From NCBI RefSeq assembly GCF_030705605.1, contig NZ_JAPCKK010000031.1:248001-312000 (forward strand): 64,000 nt of DNA. Reading direction: 5' to 3'. The stretch is from Paenibacillus zeirhizosphaerae (GTDB lineage Bacteria; Bacillota; Bacilli; Paenibacillales; Paenibacillaceae). Shown here piece by piece: positions 1 to 8,860 of the stretch (positions are counted from its first letter, which is position 1; the number at the start of each line of letters is the position of its first letter). The notes under the pieces were generated by a model that did not search any database, had not been told where the DNA came from, and worked only from the letters and a program-made list of their open reading frames with translations. Position numbers and translations under genes: made by a program.

Positions 1-436
1 AAAGGTAGTAGACAATATAGAGATTTTGAGGAATATTTGTTTTCAGAGGATACATGGAATCAAACGAAGGGAAATACGAGGTTATCAGTTAGTTTATCAT
101 TCGGAGACTTTATGACAGAGAGAAACAGCAGCCTTAATGAAAGATTAAAGTGGTTATCTGCAAATTTCAACAAGTTAGATGGAGTTTCTCTTGAACAAGG
201 AAAGTTATCAATTTCACGCTTAGAAAAAGATGCTCCAGAAGAAGCAAAAAAATTTAGTGCAAGTCTTTATCAGATGCTTTAGGAATGGGAATGAATATTG
301 GATTGAGTAAGATGGCTGAAGCAACACCCGGACTTACATATAAGCAACCAGCCAATGTGTCTCAATGGCGCATGTATGAAGACGCAATGAATAAAGCCCA
401 ATCTGTATTAGTGAATAGCCAAGATGAACAGAAGGA
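1..436 (+). pseudogene. Tn3-family transposase (TnpA) fragment, broken
   Basis: The frame is open from the window edge to a stop at 280-282. It encodes the middle of a Tn3-type transposase, including the stretches NFNKLDGVSLEQGKLSISRL and EEAKKFSASLYQML. The next piece, GMNIGLSKMAEATPGLTYKQ, resumes at 285 in another frame and matches the region just before the Tn3 catalytic core. The residues normally lying between the two pieces are missing, so there is an internal deletion plus frameshift. Homology fades after about 436. The 5' end is outside the window. This is a dead relic; family assignment is from motif memory and fairly secure. Confidence 0.75.
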
Positions 437-670
437 ATATATGGAGCGGAGGAGAAGGAACCGCTTGATCTTACCTTCGAAAATGAAGCGAGGCTGCACG
501 GCATCTATCAACAGCTGAACGAGCTGGAGAAGGAAGTGAAAGAACTTTCAAGTCAGGCCGATCATACAAGCCGGGCCGATCAGCGAACCGGAAAGCGGAC
601 CAAACCTAACAGCAAATTCAAAGGAGGCATCGAAAGGCATCAGGAAAGGCCTGTGTGCGTTATCCGTTGA
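428..670 (+). other. open coding-like remnant, unidentified
   Basis: One frame stays open for about 80 codons from just after a TGA at 425-427 to TGA at 668-670. It encodes an acidic, probably coiled-coil stretch (NEARLHGIYQQLNELEKEVK) followed by a basic tail. No start with a convincing ribosome-binding site is visible. It follows the broken Tn3 transposase, so it may be the 3' part of a gene cut by the same rearrangement. Not recognised. Confidence 0.3.
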
Positions 671-814
671 TGGCCTTGTACATAGGTCCGAGGCGGAAGG
701 TGTATGCTTGTATCCAGCAGTTCCGGCATCGGGTATAATGATCTGTAAGTAAAGAACGAAGAGACTCGCAGGATCAAATGATTCGGAATCTATTTTTGAA
801 AGGAGCGTCTCTCC

Positions 815-1048
815 ATGTCAATGGTACGCAAACTCCATCCTCATATTGCAAAAGACTTAAGGAAGTTTTTATCTGAAAACAATATTTCCACCAAAAAGCT
901 GGTTATTGATCTTGATGCAGAAACGATTGAGGACTTCGATGATTATTCCGTTGACGATATTTTAAGTGTAGCGGGAATTCTGAAGCCTGGGGAAGCGCAA
1001 GAATTATTAGACCACATTCAAGAGTCTCGGGAGGGCTGGGGAAAGTGA
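815..1048 (+). CDS. small antitoxin-like protein paired with a PIN toxin
   Basis: This 77-residue acidic protein starts at ATG 815 behind the site GAAAGGAG. Its stop TGA overlaps the GTG start of the next gene by four bases, the coupling typical of toxin-antitoxin pairs. The N-terminus is basic (MSMVRKLHPHIAKDL) and the rest acidic (LVIDLDAETIEDFDDYSVDD). I do not recognise a classical AbrB, RHH or Phd domain, so antitoxin identity is inferred from size, order and overlap with the PIN-domain gene. Confidence 0.7.
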   Translation: MSMVRKLHPHIAKDLRKFLSENNISTKKLVIDLDAETIEDFDDYSVDDILSVAGILKPGEAQELLDHIQESREGWGK

Positions 1049-1449
1049 CACATAGCCACTCCGGATACTTATTCGATTCGAACATTGTCATCGCCATTCT
1101 GGACAACGACCATGCCGCTGTTAACCTAGTTCGACAGGCCCAAGAAGAAAGACGGCGAATATTTTTTTCAACGATTACTGAGTGCGAAGTATTAAGCGGA
1201 ATCAAACACAGTCAGTTTTTAATAGCGGAGCGAATGTTTTCCTCCAGATATGTGATCCATGTTGACTCTGCCATTGCAAGAAAAGCCGCTTTCATACAAA
1301 GCGAGCAAAGAGGCAAAGGGCGAAAAATAAAGACTCCTGATGCCCTTATCATAGCAACTGCCTTTATAGCTGATTTGGTATTGGTTTCACGGGACTCAGA
1401 CATGAACTTTGTTACGAGTGAATACGGGATGACTCTGCTTAAGGTATGA
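1045..1449 (+). CDS. PIN-domain ribonuclease toxin (VapC-like)
   Basis: This 134-residue protein has PIN-domain acidic positions: Asp11 in LFDSNIVIAIL, Glu in the segment TITECEVLSG, Asp in TPDALIIATA, and a last Asp in SRDSDMNF. PIN toxins of the VapC group are magnesium-dependent endoribonucleases that cut tRNA or rRNA and arrest growth. The GTG start overlaps the antitoxin stop. All acidic residues are present, so the toxin looks intact. The pair sits between two decayed mobile elements, a common location for mobile addiction modules. Confidence 0.82.
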   Translation: MTHSHSGYLFDSNIVIAILDNDHAAVNLVRQAQEERRRIFFSTITECEVLSGIKHSQFLIAERMFSSRYVIHVDSAIARKAAFIQSEQRGKGRKIKTPDALIIATAFIADLVLVSRDSDMNFVTSEYGMTLLKV

Positions 1450-1761
1450 TGGTGCATGGCAGGAGACACAATATTATACCGCAAACCGTTTGGAACATCC
1501 TCGATAAGGAAGGTCGATTTCGCTACGTGTCGGATTATTTCCGCTTTCTGCACCGTTCCTTTGTCAAAAAGTCACAGCGAGGACCATTTCTAGATTTAGC
1601 TGATTCCTTGTGTTGCCGCCCGTTTCCCGACAGGGAAACTGAGCGGCAATAGTATTTTTGTTAGATTGAAACTGGTTCCTGTGTTGAAGAGCAGTTGGGG
1701 AAGCTGGCATGATGATTCCCCCCATGATAAGCTAGGCACCTTCAGGGAGTGAGTGCTCCCA

Positions 1762-1778
1762 CCGCCTGAAGAGGCGGG
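1762..1778 (-). other. IS200/IS605-type right-end hairpin
   Basis: A short perfect hairpin (CCGCC, loop TGAAGA, GGCGG) with flanking GC-rich bases lies about 120 bases beyond the tnpB stop. Hairpins like this mark the right end of IS200/IS605 elements and close the omega (re) RNA that overlaps the tnpB 3' end. The interval 1450-1897 otherwise holds no convincing gene. Confidence 0.55.
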
Positions 1779-1897
1779 GCTTCTTGTTTCGACGATCGCT
1801 GCCTTTCTGTAGGAAAGGTCTGACTGGATCTCCACAAGCGTTCGATGCGGCACACGCATCCCGTTCGGGGCAAACCCTCCCTACGGTATTCAGTCCA

Positions 1898-2971
1898 TCA
1901 CGCTACGATGCTCAAAGCCCGCTGCAAAATGACCTGGGCCGAAACGATGTCTCTGTCCTGCACCCGTCCGCATGCTTTGCATTCATGAAGCCGGACGCCA
2001 ACGTTTTGGGAACATTCGCACCGCATATGCAGGTTTGCGATGTGCCGTGGGCGGGCACTTCTACGAGTCGCTTCCCCTGTCTTGCCGCTTTATACGACAG
2101 ATACGTGATGAACCTTCGCCATCCGGCATCCGAGATGCTTTTGGACAGCCGGCGGTTACGGATCATGTTCTTCACTTTCAACTGCTCTACCGCAATTAGG
2201 TCATGTCTCTGAACGATGCGGTGCGATTGCTTGTGCAAGAAATCTTTCCGCTGACGCGCCACTTTCTGGTGGATGTTCGCGACCTTCTGTTTGGCTTTCT
2301 GCCGGTTGCGGGAACCGCGCGCTTTCCGGGACAACCCACGGCATCTTCTCTGCTCTTCGAAGATGCCGTGGGTTGTCCACCTTCGTCTCATCGGACAGCG
2401 CCGCAAATGTGCGCAGCCCGACGTCGATGCCCACGGCTGTTTCCGCCGTCTGACTGGCTTCCGCTGCCTCTATGTTTACGCCGATCCCCGCAATCCACCC
2501 GTCTGAATGCCGTTTCACGTTGATTTGGGTCACATTCGCCCGGTCAAACGGTCGATGTGCACGCATGCGGACAAAGCCGATTTTGGACAGATAGACGTAT
2601 CCATCCCGGGCGAAAGTCTTGTCTACCGCACCAGGCTGAGGGTATGTAAAGGAGAGGTATCGGTCGGCCGACTTATAATGGGGAAAACCCGCCTCGCCGC
2701 GAAAGAACCGCTGATAGGCATCATCCAAACGCCGCAGGCAATCTTGTAGCACTTGTGAATGAACTTCTTTATATTCGGGAAATTCCTTCTTGAAGGCGGG
2801 CAATTCATTTTGCTGCATGGCATAGGTGACGGTTCTGCCCTCTTGATGGTAGACGGTATCCCGTTGCTCCTTCGCCCGATTGTATAGCTTCCGGCACATG
2901 ATCAACGTTCGGATCATGAGTTTTTCCTGTTCGGGGGTCGGGTAGAGGCGAAATTGATACGTGATTTGCAC
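1898..2971 (-). pseudogene. tnpB: IS200/IS605-type TnpB, frameshifted
   Basis: Reading from 2971, the N-terminus MQITYQFRLYPTPEQEKLMI is a classic TnpB/OrfB start. The RuvC-I motif GIDVGLRTFAALS follows. The frame shifts near 2340, continues with DLIAVEQLKVKNM and the zinc-ribbon start TSQTC, and shifts again near 2000. The true C-terminus (ECKACGRVQDRDIVSAQ, ending at a TGA complement at 1898-1900) is in a third frame. An intact TnpB is an RNA-guided DNA endonuclease of about 370 residues. At least two frameshifts make this one inactive. No TnpA is visible. Confidence 0.85.
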
Positions 2972-3039
2972 GAAGGGTCACCGCTTTAATAGGAACGTAT
3001 ATTCCTATCATACCACACAAACATTCGACTAGGAAAGTG

Positions 3040-3582
3040 CCCGCCTCATACAATAGACAAGTGCATTTAGGCTTCGCCTAACCGAGATTCATCCCCTGCT
3101 CAAAGTTTTGTGAGCGCTGCTTCCTGAATAAACTTCGAACAAAACTCGCTTCGGAAGCATAGGCTTAGAGGAAGGGGACTTCTCTCGGAAGGATGTTAAA
3201 ACTATAAACTTTGGTTGCGGTAGCTTCCATTCTCCTCACTCTCCTTTTCTTTTCCAAATCTATAATCTCTTATCATTTTTGATAGTAGATTATTCGATAG
3301 GTTACTTAGGAATATTTTCGGAGTTCAGTATAATTCCATAGAAGTCAGATTACCCAGCAGTTCGAACAATTCTATGTAATGTCTATAACATTATAGTACG
3401 GACTTGAATAGCAAGAGCCATTGCCAATATACGCTGGAGAATAGTTTCAAAACAAGGTCCTGAAAAGCCGGTCCAGCAACAGGCCAACCAGGAAATCCGG
3501 TTGACCTATAGATACGAGGGAGCTTCGTCAGATCATTTGCCCTGTCGCAACACTCTCTGGAAATAACGATTGAGCTGCAAAA
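3040..3582. other. intergenic region, no gene seen
   Basis: About 540 bases between the TnpB relic and the alpha-galactosidase gene. It has short inverted repeats (for example GCTTCC near 3119 pairing with GGAAGC near 3152) but no frame with a start, ribosome-binding site and coding character. The segment CAACC...GGTTG near 3483-3505 could be a weak terminator for the minus-strand galactosidase gene. Confidence 0.4.
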
Positions 3583-5685
3583 CTATTCCTGTACCTGGAT
3601 TTCCAGCAGCCTTGCTGCTGTCGGTCCCGGCATGCTGATCTGAAGCTCGCCCTCCACCGCATCCCACATCCAGGAGCATTCATAGCCCTGCGGGTACAGA
3701 CAACGAATATCGGCGGATTTTCCCTTCAATTCATCGAGCGGCAACACCACGGTCTCTTTCTCTCCACCGGTCCGCCATACCGCTACATACCGCTTATTCC
3801 CGCTGCGCAATCCCAGGCTGATCCAGTCATCCTGCGGCGTGGGCAAGCCGAGCGGCCAGAAAGGCAGAGCTTCGCGGATATCCTGCCGGATCGTTTTATA
3901 TACATCCAGCGCTTCCTTGACCAGTGCCTTTCTGCGCGGACTCAACTCTGCCAGATGTCCGCTTTGATGCACTCGCAGCAGCAGGGCGTTGACCATATTG
4001 AAAATCACTTCTTCATCGTCACCCTCGCGCAGCGGATACGACCATACAGCAGACTGCTCGGGAGTGAGAGCGGCCGGTGAAGCAGCAGCGATGGAGGCGT
4101 ACTTGATGTAATCCTCCTGGTCGCTGGTGGACTGGATGCTGTGCCTGCTCAGCATCGCATAATCCATCCGCATGCCGCCGGAGGAGCAGTTCTCGATGAC
4201 CAGCTCGGGATAACGTGCGAAGATGCTGTCCAGCCAGGCCAGATACGCACGGTTATGCTGCAGCAGCCCGTCTCCGAAGCTGTCCGCTTCCGTCTCGGTA
4301 CCTATCCCTGCATTAATGTTATAGTCCATTTTGATATAGCCTACCCCATAGTCCTCGACCAGACGGCGAATCACCTCGTCGGCATGGGCTCTGACCTGCG
4401 GATGGCGATAATCCAGTTGATATCTGCTGCGGTCCTTCACCCGTTTGCCATGTCTCATGAAAAACCAGTTATCGTCCGTGTCCGCCAGCTTGGGGCTGTT
4501 CATTCCTATGACTTCCAGCTCCAGCCACAAGCCTGGGATCATCCCCTTGCTGCGGATATAATCAAGTGCATCCTTTATGCCCTCCGGGAAACGTTCAGCA
4601 GACGGCATCCACTCACCTACACCGTCCCACCATTCAGCGTCCGCATACCAGCCTGCGTCGATACAGAAATATTCACAGCCTACCTCCGCCGCGGCATCTA
4701 CCAAAGGCAAGAGCTTGGCCGTCGTCGGACTTCCCCACAGGCAGTTCATATAATCATTGAAGATGATCCGCAGCTCCCGATTATCGCGGTTAGGTCGCCG
4801 TATGATTCGGCGGTAAGTGGTCAGTTGAGCGACGGCTGCTTCGAAATCACCCTGAACCACGCCAACTGCAGCCGGAACTGATGTGAATTCCCGGCCAGGC
4901 TGGAGTCGGACAAGCCAGTGGTTGTCATGCTCCGTTGGACCGCTGATCAGCACCGTCAGCGTATCGGACTGTTCAATAATTTCCCAGTGCCAGGAGCCGT
5001 TATGCTCGATCTGCCAGAACAGGCTGGAGCCTGCCTCCCTGTTCTCCAGCACGGCCATCGGCACATGCTCTGCGGCCGACCATGAACCGGTATTGCTGCA
5101 GGACACACGCTTGGAGCCCCTGTCCTTCATATGGGACATGCCCAGCTCAGGCAGCGAATAGGTCCTCCACTGCAGCTCGCTCTGCCAGCCGTGGTGGGGG
5201 ATGGAAATCCGCATTTTGTCGTCACGGTCTCTTTCCCCCTCCTTGTCCAGTCCCGTCAGCGCGAACGAAGAGACATACTCTACATCTGCCGGCTCGCTGC
5301 CGTTATTTCTGAGTACCGTCCAACTGCGGACAACCTGCACACCCTCATAAAACTGAAGATGCTGCACCGCCTCTACCCCGGTTACCGGATCTTCAAGCTT
5401 AATTTCAACCTTGCGGCCCAGCGTATTGCGCTCGTCTCGGTGGCCGCTATAGGTCATGCGCAGGCCGGGATAGGATGCCCGGTGTGTCCTTCCGTGATAC
5501 TCTGCCCGGTCCTCACCAGACAACTGCAGCTCAAGCAGTCGATATCCCGGTTGATGCTGCTCCTGAATGGAGCCTTCTCTATAAGGCTGTGCTGCAAAAT
5601 GCAGCAGCCTCACATCCTTCTCTTCCGTTACTTCCAGTACCAGATAAAGCCCGTTTTCCTCAATCTCGATTCGATCCGCCTTCAT
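3583..5685 (-). CDS. alpha-galactosidase, GH36 family
   Basis: About 700 residues, the usual length for GH36. The family hydrolyses terminal alpha-1,6-linked galactose from raffinose-type sugars and galactomannan fragments. Visible landmarks are the N-terminal beta-sandwich, WYADAEWWDGVGEW, the nucleophile segment YIKMDYN, then IENCSSGGMRMDYAMLSR, and the acid/base Asp in QSTSDQEDY. There is no signal peptide, so it acts in the cytoplasm on imported sugars. I chose ATG 5685 behind AAGGGATGAG; a longer frame from 5736 has no site. It lies 103 bases downstream of the binding-protein gene on the same strand and is probably the last gene of that unit. Confidence 0.93.
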   Translation of the reverse strand: MKADRIEIEENGLYLVLEVTEEKDVRLLHFAAQPYREGSIQEQHQPGYRLLELQLSGEDRAEYHGRTHRASYPGLRMTYSGHRDERNTLGRKVEIKLEDPVTGVEAVQHLQFYEGVQVVRSWTVLRNNGSEPADVEYVSSFALTGLDKEGERDRDDKMRISIPHHGWQSELQWRTYSLPELGMSHMKDRGSKRVSCSNTGSWSAAEHVPMAVLENREAGSSLFWQIEHNGSWHWEIIEQSDTLTVLISGPTEHDNHWLVRLQPGREFTSVPAAVGVVQGDFEAAVAQLTTYRRIIRRPNRDNRELRIIFNDYMNCLWGSPTTAKLLPLVDAAAEVGCEYFCIDAGWYADAEWWDGVGEWMPSAERFPEGIKDALDYIRSKGMIPGLWLELEVIGMNSPKLADTDDNWFFMRHGKRVKDRSRYQLDYRHPQVRAHADEVIRRLVEDYGVGYIKMDYNINAGIGTETEADSFGDGLLQHNRAYLAWLDSIFARYPELVIENCSSGGMRMDYAMLSRHSIQSTSDQEDYIKYASIAAASPAALTPEQSAVWSYPLREGDDEEVIFNMVNALLLRVHQSGHLAELSPRRKALVKEALDVYKTIRQDIREALPFWPLGLPTPQDDWISLGLRSGNKRYVAVWRTGGEKETVVLPLDELKGKSADIRCLYPQGYECSWMWDAVEGELQISMPGPTAARLLEIQVQE

Positions 5686-5788
5686 TGCCTGCTCATCCCT
5701 TCTTGTTCTGCCGCCGCAGGTTCTGTATACAAACATAACTCAGCACAAATGCGCCGAGTTATGTCCACAATTTATATAAGTCTTGATC

Positions 5789-7087
5789 CTACTGAGCGGA
5801 GCCCAGTTGAACCCATGCTTTCTCAATCTCGGTGACCGTCTGATCCTTCGTCGCATTGCCACCCACATAAGCCTGCATCAGCTCACCGAATTTCTGATGG
5901 AACGTATCCAGCGAGTAGTTAACGGACAGATCGCCGGACGACTCCGTTTTCAAAATTTCTTCCATTTGCTTCGGCATATCCAGGTCAGGCAGCGGAGCTT
6001 CCTTGATCGGCGGAATCACCTTCGCTACATCGGAGAACCAGCTTTTGCCATAATCTGATGTATACAGCCAGTTGAAAAAGGCAATCGTCTCATCCTTAAC
6101 CGGGGAATCCACGTTAATGCGCAACGCCTGGTCCGCACCGGTTACAATTTGCGACTGCTCAGGCTTGTCGCTGACCGGATAACCCATAATGCCGATCTTC
6201 AGCTCAGGGGTGATTTTCTTGAGCGCTTCCTCATCCCATGCACCTTTACCTGTCATAAACGCAGCCTTGCCTTGAGCAAAATCGCTCACTTCCGCATTGC
6301 TGTCGCGTTCAAGCGGTTTGTCGGTGCCATTGGCTATAGTCAAATCGATAAAGGAAAAGAAGTTGTTGTACAGCACCGGATAATCCTTGATATGCGCCTT
6401 GCCTGCGATAAAGTCGCTGACAAGCTGCTTCGGTTCCACACCCGCATCTTGAGCGGCGGTATTTACATAGTGCATGAAGATATGCTTCCATACCCACCAT
6501 TCTTTATAAGCGTTGGCGAATGGCGTAATGCCTTTGGCTTGCAGCTTCGTAACTGCATCCTGCATTTCGGCAACCGTCTTTGGTGGTGTCGTAACACCAG
6601 CCTGCTCCAGTAGATCCTTGTTGTAGATCAGGGCAAACAGATTGCCCTTCACTGGCAGGCCAAGCACTTTGCCGTCCGAGGAGCTCATATTGGCGCGCAC
6701 CGCATCCGTCATCGCTGCGGCCAGCGGCTCGTTCGTCAGATCCGCACTGTAATCCGCATACGTGTCAATGTCGCCGCCGGCGGTGGTCTGGAATACATCC
6801 GGCGTGCTGCCTGATGCAATTTTGGATTTCAGGATGGTGTTGTAGTCGGACTGCATAATTTCCAGATTTATCGTAACATTCGGCTTCACCTTCTTATACT
6901 CGGCAATGTATGCGTTAAAGGCGTCCGTATACTCAGGAGAAGCGGTAAACATGTTAATTGTAACCGGTTTCGAATCATCGCTGCCGCCTGTGTCAGAGGA
7001 AGCTTCATTACCGCCGCCTCCGCAGCCGCTCAGTAAGCCGACTGTCAACAGGAGACTGCCAGACAATGCCGCGAACTTTTTGAACAT
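5789..7087 (-). CDS. carbohydrate ABC transporter substrate-binding lipoprotein
   Basis: 432 residues, family 1 extracellular solute-binding protein. The lipobox LLSGC places the lipidated cysteine at residue 22. The mature chain shows the family pattern ITINLEIMQSDYN-type strand (here VTINLEIMQSDYNTIL), YNKDLLEQAGVTTPPKT, and TGKGAWDEEALKK. It should capture an oligosaccharide at the membrane for the two permeases encoded divergently at 10842-12559, an unusual split of one transporter over two transcription units. The adjacent alpha-galactosidase suggests an alpha-galactoside as cargo; that is inference. Confidence 0.93.
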   Translation of the reverse strand: MFKKFAALSGSLLLTVGLLSGCGGGGNEASSDTGGSDDSKPVTINMFTASPEYTDAFNAYIAEYKKVKPNVTINLEIMQSDYNTILKSKIASGSTPDVFQTTAGGDIDTYADYSADLTNEPLAAAMTDAVRANMSSSDGKVLGLPVKGNLFALIYNKDLLEQAGVTTPPKTVAEMQDAVTKLQAKGITPFANAYKEWWVWKHIFMHYVNTAAQDAGVEPKQLVSDFIAGKAHIKDYPVLYNNFFSFIDLTIANGTDKPLERDSNAEVSDFAQGKAAFMTGKGAWDEEALKKITPELKIGIMGYPVSDKPEQSQIVTGADQALRINVDSPVKDETIAFFNWLYTSDYGKSWFSDVAKVIPPIKEAPLPDLDMPKQMEEILKTESSGDLSVNYSLDTFHQKFGELMQAYVGGNATKDQTVTEIEKAWVQLGSAQ

Positions 7088-7222
7088 CGATATTCCCCCA
7101 ATTGATCGTTTAATTTGTTTTCATGTGCTCATTGTAGTGAATAGCGCTTGCATTAGAAATGTAGATAAGTGAATAGTTGAGGGTAAAAAAGTAATTTTGT
7201 TTCCGCAATCATTTCCAATTTT

Positions 7223-8860
7223 CTATTGCGTTTGCAAGCTTGCCCGGTACTCGGAAGGAGACAGCTGATAATAATTACGGAACGCCTTGCTGAAGTAATT
7301 TTTATCCTTGTAGCCGAGCATATCCGAAATCTCCTGGATTCTAAGACCCGGGTCGTTCAACAGCTCCTTAGCCTTGTTCATCCGCACCTTCTGCACATAC
7401 TCATGAATACCGTGCCCGAACTGCTGCTTGAACAGCTTCATCAGGTATTCCCGGCTCAGAAAATACTTCTCGGTGAACATGGAAATTTTAATGTCCTCAA
7501 AATAGTGCTGATCGATATAGGTTTTAATATCGGCGATATCAAACGGCCTGCCGCCGGCACCTTCCTCCGCGGCCAGCCGGCTGTAGAATTCCAGCATCCG
7601 ATGCATCACCTGCGCGAACTGATCGAATGAGGCGAAATCCATGGAAATGATATCGGCCGCACTTCTCCGCGCCTCCTCAGGCGCCACCGTCACCGCATTC
7701 ATGCCTTGCCTAACGCCTGCTTCCCGCAAAATCATGTCCAATTCCTGCAGCGTCCGGTCCGCATCACCCAGGCTGAATTTTTGCCGGGCGCGGATCATGT
7801 GAATAAAGTCGCTCAACAGGTTTTTCGCATGTGCGAGTCCCCCCGTCTCGAACGCTTTCTGAATCATCGTCAGTTGGCCTGTCACCGGGCATGTGTTGGC
7901 GGCCACTGCCTGCTCCGCTGTCTGAACCAAGGGCTCGCCCCTCAGCTTCAGCACATCCAGCGAGGCAAACCAGGCCTTCACGGAAGCATAAGAAGAGGAT
8001 AGACTCGTCACCTCCTGCTGAGGCCCGCCGATGCCAGCCACCGCCTTGAGCCCGAAGAGCTGATGAAGCGAGGCAACAGCCTTCCGGACCCTATGCCCCG
8101 CCTGGAATGCCAGATCCTCGGCACGGCCATCCGTCATCGTAAACACGGCGATCACTTCACGCTCCCGCCGCGGATTGACAAAGCTGAAGCACTGCAGCCG
8201 TTCCTCTCCCGATTCGGCCAGCACATTCGTCACCGCAAAATCCAATAGCTCCGGGTCGTCGCCAAAGCGGGCGTGGCGTACCTCATCCACATTCATCAAG
8301 CGCAGCACGGACAGTAAAAAGCGGTTACCGGGATAATCAGCGCCGATCAACGGCAGAAACGCCTCATGGGCCTGTCTCCGGAAGCTGCGGTCCACAATAG
8401 ACAGATACATTTTCTCCTTCAGCTTGGGCAGGGACATGTTCAAGGTGATATTTTGCGTAATAATGTCGCTTTCGCTCTTCCGCTTCGCATCCAGCACATC
8501 AATCGCTTTGCGCAAGGCCTGGTTCAGATCCGTCCGGTTCACCGGCTTCAAGAGATAATCGATGACCTTCGAACGAATCGCCTGCCGCGTAAACTCAAAA
8601 TCGTTGTATCCGCTGATCACAATCGTCAGAAGCTGCGGGTAATCCTGTTCCATAATTTGCAGCAGGTCCACCCCGTTCAGACCGGGCATCTTCATGTCCA
8701 CCATCACCAGATCGATGTTGTGCCGCTTCAGCATATCAAGACCGGTTTCCCCGTTCTCCGCTTCATAAACTTCTGTGATGCCAAGCCCTTTCCAGTCCCC
8801 CAGAATGCGGATGGCTTCACGCAGCGGTTCTTCATCATCAACAATTAAAGCTTTATACAT
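7223..8860 (-). CDS. response regulator with AraC-type DNA-binding domain (YesN-like)
   Basis: 545 residues. The N-terminal receiver has the acidic pair DDE at 8-10, the phospho-acceptor Asp55 (LVMVDMKMPG) and the Lys of YLLKPVNR. A long linker of about 300 residues follows, as in YesN proteins. The C-terminal 100 residues carry two AraC helix-turn-helix units (SREYLMKLFKQQFG and IQEISDMLGYKDKNYFSKAF). The start overlaps the end of the kinase gene by 8 bases, so the two are translationally coupled. It probably activates the neighbouring sugar genes. Confidence 0.94.
   Translation of the reverse strand: MYKALIVDDEEPLREAIRILGDWKGLGITEVYEAENGETGLDMLKRHNIDLVMVDMKMPGLNGVDLLQIMEQDYPQLLTIVISGYNDFEFTRQAIRSKVIDYLLKPVNRTDLNQALRKAIDVLDAKRKSESDIITQNITLNMSLPKLKEKMYLSIVDRSFRRQAHEAFLPLIGADYPGNRFLLSVLRLMNVDEVRHARFGDDPELLDFAVTNVLAESGEERLQCFSFVNPRREREVIAVFTMTDGRAEDLAFQAGHRVRKAVASLHQLFGLKAVAGIGGPQQEVTSLSSSYASVKAWFASLDVLKLRGEPLVQTAEQAVAANTCPVTGQLTMIQKAFETGGLAHAKNLLSDFIHMIRARQKFSLGDADRTLQELDMILREAGVRQGMNAVTVAPEEARRSAADIISMDFASFDQFAQVMHRMLEFYSRLAAEEGAGGRPFDIADIKTYIDQHYFEDIKISMFTEKYFLSREYLMKLFKQQFGHGIHEYVQKVRMNKAKELLNDPGLRIQEISDMLGYKDKNYFSKAFRNYYQLSPSEYRASLQTQ

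Noticed and set aside
1446..1652. Frame directly after the VapC-like gene
   Set aside because: No ribosome-binding site, no family resemblance, and an ordinary amino-acid composition for random sequence.
4141..4881. Long plus-strand frame within the alpha-galactosidase gene
   Set aside because: Antisense shadow of a well-supported GH36 gene.
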